A stretch of DNA of 64,000 nucleotides from JAJTFW01 sp046330075 (GTDB lineage: Bacteria; Bacteroidota; Bacteroidia; AKYH767-A; OLB10): the NCBI GenBank assembly GCA_046330075.1, contig JAXLTL010000001.1, positions 1,375,707-1,439,706 on the forward strand. Direction: 5' to 3'. Position 1 is the stretch's first letter; every line of letters starts with the position of its first letter. Made by a program: the position numbers and the translations under genes. A model generated the notes under the pieces. The model had not been told where the DNA came from, did not search any database, and saw nothing but the letters and a program-made list of their open reading frames with translations. This document shows positions 51,753-57,790 of the stretch, piece by piece.

Positions 51753-51876
51753 AGTTATAGTTTGGGGCTTCGCCAAAATTAAAGGTTGACCTGGATACAG
51801 GAAATACTACAAATGCGTTATATAATACTATTAATCCAGGATTGTTATAAATCTCACCTGGCCCAAAGCACCATGA

Positions 51877-52164
51877 TCAGCTGTATCCTCCGGAAGAGTA
51901 AATGACCAACCCGATCACAAAATTCAACACCAGGACCACGAGCACCAAAACCAGACAAGCATTACAAATCTGCTTCCATATTACTGCACCGGGCTCAACC
52001 GGTAATCGGTACCAGCGAAAGTAATAACCGGGTGAAACCAACCATATACTAAGGCCAGGATTTCGTTGATGCCTCTTATCGAGATAATAGTGCACCACAA
52101 CTTTGCACACTATGAAAAATACGATAGCCCCGCCGGAGAGGTTATGGTAAAGATGAAGGGACAT
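51877..52164 (-). CDS. Small two-helix membrane protein
   Basis: A 95-residue protein with two membrane segments (LSGGAIVFFIVCKVVVHYYL and ACLVLVLVVLVLNFVIGLVI). The ATG at 52164 is the likely start; the longer frame would run into the neighbouring gene. Between the segments is a basic loop containing LVSPGYYFRWYRLPVEPGAV. It is just after an unknown soluble protein gene. Function unknown. Confidence 0.6.
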   Translation of the reverse strand: MSLHLYHNLSGGAIVFFIVCKVVVHYYLDKRHQRNPGLSIWLVSPGYYFRWYRLPVEPGAVIWKQICNACLVLVLVVLVLNFVIGLVIYSSGGYS

Positions 52165-52208
52165 GTTGATCGAATATAAATTTATTACCAGGCACAGGTG
52201 ATGATGAT

Positions 52209-52751
52209 TTATCGTTGCGCAATTCTGACGTCGCAAGGTCGAATATTCTTCACCTGACGGCCCTCCTTCTTGCTCACGAAACCCTTCAAGATTCTCTCTG
52301 CATGGTTTAGATTTTCAGCAGTGCATAATCCGGAACGCCAGTCGGAATTGTTTTCTAAGGACGCCCAGGGGAATTCGACTTTCTGGCCGTTCTCTTTAAA
52401 ACAATCGATCAGCCTGAAATAGTCGCGCGGATCCGGAATGATTGCCTCAAACGCAAAGGTGGAGATATGAGAAGGAGTGATCAATTCAACGGCCCTGTAC
52501 TCGTCAATCTCATCATCGCGGTATAGTTGTTTACCGGTAGGACCGACAACTTCCACAACGTCTTTATAATGATATCCAGTTTCCGGATCGGGAATTTGTT
52601 CCAGAAGTGCTAGTTTGTTTTTCACTCTGCCATACACCTGCTCACCGGCATCATTCAATTTGATTGCAGCCAGATAAGTATCCGGATTGCGCCAAAACTT
52701 ATCTTCTTTTCTTCTCTTTGCGAATGAAACGAACGTCTTCCAGATATTCAT
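52209..52751 (-). CDS. Uncharacterised soluble protein
   Basis: A 180-residue protein without signal peptide or membrane segment. It begins MNIWKTFVSFAKRRKEDKFW, contains the acidic segment YRDDEIDEYRAVELITPSHI and has two tryptophan-containing loops (FPWASLENNSDWRSGL). The C-terminus is basic. I do not recognise a family. The start at 52751 is preferred to one three codons earlier. The next gene downstream encodes a small membrane protein. Confidence 0.6.
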   Translation of the reverse strand: MNIWKTFVSFAKRRKEDKFWRNPDTYLAAIKLNDAGEQVYGRVKNKLALLEQIPDPETGYHYKDVVEVVGPTGKQLYRDDEIDEYRAVELITPSHISTFAFEAIIPDPRDYFRLIDCFKENGQKVEFPWASLENNSDWRSGLCTAENLNHAERILKGFVSKKEGRQVKNIRPCDVRIAQR

Positions 52752-52825
52752 GTACCCCAAACTTACAATAAACTACCGTTACTTTCTTCTAACCATTCAG
52801 TCTGTTAAAATGCTGCTCCTGCTTC

Positions 52826-52978
52826 TTAGTGCTTTCGCTTTGCTTTGGCTTTCTTCTTCACCTTCGACTTCTTCACAAGTTGAGCCAGATCCGAATCCGG
52901 ATCATTAAACTGCTGATCGAGCTCCTTCTTCGTTAACCCTTTCAGGTCCTTTTGCGTGGTATGTATGCTGCGAGACAT
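52826..52978 (-). CDS. 50-residue basic small protein
   Basis: A short ORF with ATG at 52978 and TAA at 52826. The peptide starts MSRSIHTTQKDLKGLTKKEL, contains an acidic turn NDPDSD and ends in a lysine-rich tail (KKSKVKKKAKAKRKH). Codon use is orderly and basic tails like this occur in small Bacteroidota nucleic-acid-binding or ribosome-associated proteins. It is isolated between the lipoprotein and an unknown gene. Its reality rests on composition and on a clean start and stop. Confidence 0.5.
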   Translation of the reverse strand: MSRSIHTTQKDLKGLTKKELDQQFNDPDSDLAQLVKKSKVKKKAKAKRKH

Positions 52979-53018
52979 TGATATCCGTTTTTTTACAATT
53001 CAACCTGTTTCTATTTAA

Positions 53019-53603
53019 TCAATCCCACCAAACGTACACGATTTTGTGTCCCGGGTAACGGTCCTGCAGTTTTTTCAGTCGCGGATCGGTGCAGTAATCG
53101 ACTTCGTCGGGCATGAGGTGGGCGGTGGCGGCAACAATTTCTTCGGGAGAGAGATCACCGATGAAATAGATCACATCGGTGTAGAACCATTCATTGTCGT
53201 GCAGGTTTCCGCCAGGGTAAATATTGATATCCTTGATCTCCGCAAAGGCCGCCACGTTACGTGGATCCTCCGCCAGGGCTTTGAGGGTCCGGTAGTATTC
53301 GCCTATGGTGCAATCGGCCCCTTCGTCTCCGCTCCCTTCGACTCCGCTCAGGGGTCGGGACAGGGACCGATTGGGCGCTATGGATGCTTCGTCGTTGTTG
53401 CCGTCGAAAAACTCATCGAGGGTTAAGAGGACCGGCTCCTTCTTCTCCGCGAAATGCAGCAGATCATACCGCTGCACGAGCTCGTTTCTTTTGTTGATAT
53501 CGATGGGCGGCATGGTGTTATTGGTTTGAGCGGATGGCTGACAATGCGAATACATGAGTACAACTAAAGTACAGATCCCTATTTGCAATAATGAATACCT
53601 CAT
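53019..53603 (-). CDS. Lipoprotein interrupted in frame by a palindromic repeat
   Basis: A 194-residue predicted lipoprotein; the ATG at 53603 gives MRYSLLQIGICTLVVLMYSHC, with the cysteine as a lipobox. The mature part has LTLDEFFDGNNDEASIAPN, then a segment SRPLSGVEGSGDEGAD encoded by a short palindromic repeat (53334-53354), then CTIGEYYRTLKALAEDPRNV and a C-terminal region of CTDPRLKKLQDRYPGHKIVY. The repeat-derived peptide looks inserted into an otherwise continuous sequence. Function unknown. Confidence 0.65.
   Translation of the reverse strand: MRYSLLQIGICTLVVLMYSHCQPSAQTNNTMPPIDINKRNELVQRYDLLHFAEKKEPVLLTLDEFFDGNNDEASIAPNRSLSRPLSGVEGSGDEGADCTIGEYYRTLKALAEDPRNVAAFAEIKDINIYPGGNLHDNEWFYTDVIYFIGDLSPEEIVAATAHLMPDEVDYCTDPRLKKLQDRYPGHKIVYVWWD
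53334..53354. repeat. Short palindromic repeat inside a lipoprotein gene
   Basis: CCCTTCGACTCCGCTCAGGG is a short palindromic unit with CCC/GGG ends, translated in frame as PLSGVEG on the minus strand. It belongs to the same loose family as the inverted repeats in hsdR. Confidence 0.55.
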
Positions 53604-53886
53604 CCGGCTGAAAGTTGATTCAAAGGTAGCAAGTTCTTTCAACCGCTCCTGCACTCTACCATCACTTTCTCGCTAGCCAGCAGTTGATCGTATTCGCTGA
53701 GGTGGAGAAAATAAAGTCTGGTGGTGAGTTGTTGATGTGGAAGGGATTTCGGCATACCACTTTATCGGACCATTCAAAATGAGCAATATTTAAATCCGAA
53801 TGCATTTTGTAATAAAACAAACGAACAAACGGTGATTTGCACTGTAGGACGCTGTGAAGCCGGCTGGCATTTTTGTCAAATACCCC

Positions 53887-54348
53887 CTACTCCCCACTCA
53901 CATAAAACACCGCTGAATACATCGTAAAATCATGGCCGGGAATTTCGATCATGTAATACCCATTCTCTTTGATGGGAGGAATTGCCGACCGTTGCTGGTG
54001 GCGGAAATTCGCGTATTGCGTTTTGCAGGCGCATTTCTCTGCGTCATTCCGCTCGGTATGATTCAGGTAAACCTTCCGGTGGTATGCAGCTGTTGCGGGG
54101 CCTTCTACTTTGTAAACGATATAATAAAAATCACGGTTATTGCAGGAGCAGGACATGGTTTGCACCATTCGCACCACATCCGGACGATTTCGATGCCGGC
54201 TACTTAGTAGCACCGTGAATGCAACCGGCTCCGATGCAGAAAACTCTGCTTTCTCCATCATCAATGAATCGATCACCATACCGGGTTGGGCGTGGAGCGG
54301 GCCGGTGGAGATGACCAGCAACAGCATTACTGTGAGGCGATGGAACAT
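53887..54348 (-). CDS. Exported cysteine-containing protein, unknown
   Basis: A 153-residue exported protein with a signal peptide ending near PLHAQ. Mature features are a beta-rich start (ASEPVAFTVLLSSR), a C-S-C pair in MSCSCNNRDFYYIVYK, a second cysteine pair KCACKTQY, and an aromatic C-terminus (GHDFTMYSAVFYVSGE). The paired cysteines may form disulfides. The 5' flank 53655-53886 has no convincing gene. No family recognised. Confidence 0.6.
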   Translation of the reverse strand: MFHRLTVMLLLVISTGPLHAQPGMVIDSLMMEKAEFSASEPVAFTVLLSSRHRNRPDVVRMVQTMSCSCNNRDFYYIVYKVEGPATAAYHRKVYLNHTERNDAEKCACKTQYANFRHQQRSAIPPIKENGYYMIEIPGHDFTMYSAVFYVSGE

Positions 54349-54429
54349 GGCGAGAGGGGGCTGAGGTAGTTATTAGTAAATTAATTTTCCGATTTAACTA
54401 TGCATTTTATTAGCGAGGATTATAGTGTT

Positions 54430-55323
54430 TCAAATCCAGATAGGTTCATTGTGCCAATTTGCCGGAAATCCCATTTTGCTTAATTGTGTATTGGGAAATT
54501 GATTAAACAAAGCAAGTAGTTCCTGCTTTAAATGGTTACCTGGACTAATAAAATTGTTCATGTATAAAATTGCAGAAAGCAAGGGAAATATCTTTCGTCT
54601 TTGATAATTATCAGGCATATATGAAAGGATTGGATCCGGGGTTGTTTTCGGCCAGTCATACTTATTTATAATAACGCGGTTCCATAATCTTCCGTGATGA
54701 GCTATTATGTTTCTGATAACAGTGATAGCAAGCAACCAACTTACCAGATATTTTTGATTGTATAAACCAAATTCCAATGCAATTTTATTCTTCTCTGGCA
54801 ATTGATGTTTTAGATTTTGATAAAGCTTAGACAATGTTCCTAATGTCAATACTTCAAGAGCTTTCCAACTTTCCGGATGTTCAGAAGGATGATTAATAAA
54901 GTGCTTTAACATAAACTCCTCACTACTACGGCCCATATCGCTAAACAACTTTGACAAAAACGCAGAATACTCTTTTTGTTTGTCAAACAGGGTTGGGTCT
55001 AAATACCATTCCGACCCGCAGGTCAATGATAGATGATAAATAAGTTTGGTCCTTAAAGCAATTTCAATTCGTTCAATCCCATTGAAAACAATCAAACGAA
55101 AATGCCTGTCGAAGTTATATAAATCAACAGCATCTTCAAAGAAGCTGTTACTACGAAAATGATGATTTACAAAGTCGTCCTGCATTTCCCACCAATATCC
55201 TTTTAACCGGTAATAGCTTATATTGGACAAGAAATGCGGGGCATTTGAAATATTACGAAATGACATATTACGTCCTTGAAGCAATTGAATCTGATCTTGA
55301 ACGGTTCTTGCTGGTTTCGGCAT
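54430..55323 (-). CDS. Abi_2 (AbiD/F-like) abortive infection protein
   Basis: A 297-residue protein of the Abi_2 family (AbiD, AbiF, AbiJ type). Typical segments are FLSNISYYRLKGYWWEMQDD, YNFDRHFRLIVFNGIERIEI with the conserved ALRTKL block, and RNIIAHHGRLWNRVI near residue 204. The R-N-I-I-A-H (R-x4-H) is the HEPN RNase signature, so the protein may cut RNA and stop cell growth on phage infection. No partner antitoxin is visible. It opens the defence-related stretch to the right. Confidence 0.88.
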   Translation of the reverse strand: MPKPARTVQDQIQLLQGRNMSFRNISNAPHFLSNISYYRLKGYWWEMQDDFVNHHFRSNSFFEDAVDLYNFDRHFRLIVFNGIERIEIALRTKLIYHLSLTCGSEWYLDPTLFDKQKEYSAFLSKLFSDMGRSSEEFMLKHFINHPSEHPESWKALEVLTLGTLSKLYQNLKHQLPEKNKIALEFGLYNQKYLVSWLLAITVIRNIIAHHGRLWNRVIINKYDWPKTTPDPILSYMPDNYQRRKIFPLLSAILYMNNFISPGNHLKQELLALFNQFPNTQLSKMGFPANWHNEPIWI

Positions 55324-55591
55324 GACTTAAAAAATAATAATGTAAGACGAGCGCATCGAATAGAGGCAGAAGAGGAGTATTAAATAAATAATGTCTTTAA
55401 AAATAAAGACCCGCAAGCTGATCTGACGGGAAGCAATACGGGTACGGTTATAGCAAAGATAATATTTGTTTAACTCGTGTAAAAGAATTCGCATCAATAT
55501 TTTTACATGACAATGATAATCAATAATTTAAATCACGAGTCTCCATGAAACACTCCGGTGACTAATAATTTAATCACAGCTATTAAGATTC

Positions 55592-56140
55592 TCATTCTTG
55601 GTCCTGATGTTGCCAGCATAATCCGTTTGAATTGTCCGTCATGTTTTTGCATTGATCACCATCTTCCGTTATCCCAATACACTGTTGGGCAAGAGGAACA
55701 TCGTCTGTCATACAATCATCAGCATCCCCTATTATTTGAATTTCGTAGTTATAGCCCTTATCAGATGTAAAACTGGCGCGTCCATCTTCGTCCAAATCAG
55801 CACCGCTGAAATGATCTCGATCCATCCAACCACCGTTTGGAAAATCAACTTTCACAACTTCGTTTGATTCTACTTCAATAGTCAATGTATAAGTTGATTG
55901 TGTTCCAGTATTAGGATTTTCATATTGAACTTCGGCGCAATAAGAGCCATCAGGAAAGTCTTGCGTAGCATCTTCAAAATCAACATCCTGGCACTCGATT
56001 TCGTTGTCTTCATAATCCTCCTTGACCAATTCAGATGCGACTGAGGAATTGCCGGTTTCTCGGTTTTCGTTTTTACTAATACATGAAGAAAGTAAAAACA
56101 AATAAATTATTAGAAAGTATAGCTTTCCCTTCAGAACCAT
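55592..56140 (-). CDS. Lipoprotein with C-terminal Cys/His motif
   Basis: A 182-residue lipoprotein; the ATG at 56140 gives a signal peptide with lipobox SSC. An acidic middle region (SELVKEDYEDNEIECQDVDF) is followed by strand-rich sequence, and the C-terminus has C-I-G-x-T-x-x-G-D-Q-C then a spacer and C-W-Q-H, a zinc-knuckle-like DUF5763-type motif. Function unknown. The IS element sits just upstream, within 60 bases of the start, so it may have displaced the native promoter. The 268-base flank to the Abi gene contains no gene. Confidence 0.7.
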   Translation of the reverse strand: MVLKGKLYFLIIYLFLLSSCISKNENRETGNSSVASELVKEDYEDNEIECQDVDFEDATQDFPDGSYCAEVQYENPNTGTQSTYTLTIEVESNEVVKVDFPNGGWMDRDHFSGADLDEDGRASFTSDKGYNYEIQIIGDADDCMTDDVPLAQQCIGITEDGDQCKNMTDNSNGLCWQHQDQE

Positions 56141-56267
56141 AATAGTTTGAAATTTTGAGTTAGAAACTCTTTCCAATTCCACTTGGATATCGATTCAAAT
56201 TGTACTAGCCCCCTAAATGACTGGAGGAATTCGCCAAGTCGAATTAGAACCATAAATTTAGGGAATT

Positions 56268-56579
56268 ATGACAAGAGTCAAAAGAACATTCAGTCCTGAG
56301 GAGCGCCTGAGCCTCATTCAGGAGGCCTCCAGAGAGGGATTTGCCCAGACATGCCGGAAGTATAACCTGGCACCGTCATTGTTAAACAGGTGGAAGAAAA
56401 AGTACCTTGAGCAGGGTTTGGGGGGCTTAAAGCCTAGTCGTGTGGCAGTTGATCCCAAAGTAAAGGAGTTGGAACAAGAGAACGAGCGGTTGAAGAAGAT
56501 CATCGCACGTCAGGCATTAGAGCTTGAGGTGAAGGAGGAGCTTTTAAAAAAAACTCCTATCCAAATCAAACGAAAGTAG
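56268..56579 (+). CDS. IS3-family transposase OrfA
   Basis: A 103-residue HTH_Tnp_1-type protein. The HTH reads FSPEERLSLIQEASREGFAQ then TCRKYNLAPSLLNRWKKKYL; a leucine-zipper coiled coil follows (VKELEQENERLKKIIARQAL) for dimerisation. It binds the inverted repeats. It is followed five bases later by OrfB in a different frame; no overlapping frameshift window is obvious, so re-initiation may produce OrfB. Confidence 0.93.
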   Translation: MTRVKRTFSPEERLSLIQEASREGFAQTCRKYNLAPSLLNRWKKKYLEQGLGGLKPSRVAVDPKVKELEQENERLKKIIARQALELEVKEELLKKTPIQIKRK

Positions 56580-56584
56580 CCATT

Positions 56585-57604
56585 ATGCAGGCGTATATAG
56601 GTAAGGCGAGCACAACGGATCTGATGAAGTGGCTAGGAATTCCCTCCAGCTCCTATTACTACAAGCCCACAGAGGGTAAACCGGGCCGAAAGCCGAGTAC
56701 GCATACACTCTTCAAGAATGAGTTGGTAGAGAATCAACAAGTCGTAGCGGAGATCAAAGGCATTATTCTGGGACCTTACAATGCATATGGCTATCAGAAT
56801 GTGACGGCAGAGCTTCGGGAAATGGGATATTGGATTGACGATAAAAAAGTGTACCGGATCATGGATGAAGAAAAGTTGCTATTGGGGAAAGTTATCCGGA
56901 CAAAGGGCAAGAGAGAGAGGGTTCAGTATCGCAAGGTCGAAGCCTCCCGCCCAATGGAGTATTTATGTCTTGATATCAAGTATGTCTGGGTGCACGGAGA
57001 AAGCAGATGGTATTATCAGCTGTCGATTATGGATATATACAGCCGAAAGATCATTCACTGGATATTCCAGTCCAGTGTACGAAAAAAGGATGTGATAGAT
57101 ATGTTCCGGTATCTGCATCTTAAATATGATTTAAAGGGCGTAATTATCCGCAATGACAATGGTTCGCAGTTCCTGGCTAATGAAGTCAGACGCACATTAC
57201 AAGAAATGGAAGCGCGTCAAGAGTTTACCCACGTTGCTACACCCGAAGAAAACGCCTATATTGAATCCTTCCACAGCATCCAACAGAGGGAATTATATTG
57301 CCGATATCAATTTCTAAGTTATTATGAAGCTAAGAAGCATATTGAAGATTACATGCATTGGTATAATAATAAACGAAAGCATAAAAATCTGGGCCGCATT
57401 ACGCCTCAGCAAAAATGGGATCAAGGAATGGCTTTGTCAACTCTTATGCAGAGCACCTTTGCAGCGGATGATGGCTTGTCAAGGCCGGTTGATACCGCTG
57501 TATCAAAACCGACAAATCAACCGCTCGGCATGAGCCTTGACAAGCCCGCAGCCGATGCCTACCTTTGCATAACAGTTGACCAAAGCCATGGACAGCACTA
57601 CTAA
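56585..57604 (+). CDS. IS3-family transposase OrfB (DDE integrase domain)
   Basis: A 339-residue transposase with an integrase core. An HTH_21 region (GPYNAYGYQNVTAELREMGY) precedes the catalytic core: D130 (YLCLDIKYV), D191 (IIRNDNGSQF) and E227 (ENAYIESFH), spaced as DD35E. All are present, so transposition may be active. A long C-terminal tail after KWDQGMA extends towards the right repeat. Confidence 0.95.
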   Translation: MQAYIGKASTTDLMKWLGIPSSSYYYKPTEGKPGRKPSTHTLFKNELVENQQVVAEIKGIILGPYNAYGYQNVTAELREMGYWIDDKKVYRIMDEEKLLLGKVIRTKGKRERVQYRKVEASRPMEYLCLDIKYVWVHGESRWYYQLSIMDIYSRKIIHWIFQSSVRKKDVIDMFRYLHLKYDLKGVIIRNDNGSQFLANEVRRTLQEMEARQEFTHVATPEENAYIESFHSIQQRELYCRYQFLSYYEAKKHIEDYMHWYNNKRKHKNLGRITPQQKWDQGMALSTLMQSTFAADDGLSRPVDTAVSKPTNQPLGMSLDKPAADAYLCITVDQSHGQHY

Positions 57605-57790
57605 TGAAAATCATAGAATCTCTCCAGTTAATAGGGGGTTGCTACAAAATCTGTTACCCCCCCTTTTTTTCAGCACATTAATAAGTAACGAAATTCTTGA
57701 TCCAATCTTCATTACCAACGCACAAAGTTTGACAAAACTGATTTCATTTACTAATTTCAATTCCGTCATTGATTCTTTCTTTTACCCCCC

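Larger units (their letters stand above)
56201..57646 (+). mobile_element. IS3-family insertion sequence, complete
   Basis: The 1446-bp element has left end TGTACTAGCCCCCTAAATGA and right end (reverse complement) TGTAGCAACCCCCTATTAAC, imperfect inverted repeats of about 30 bp sharing TGTA, CCCCCTA and ACTGGAG. AAAT flanks both sides (56197-56200 and 57647-57650), a 4-bp target duplication. The two ORFs are intact. It separates the lipoprotein from hsdR. Confidence 0.9.

Noticed and set aside
53639..53755. A 38-codon minus-strand ORF between the exported cysteine protein and the lipoprotein
   Set aside because: Short, no recognisable features and no coupling to neighbours; could be chance.
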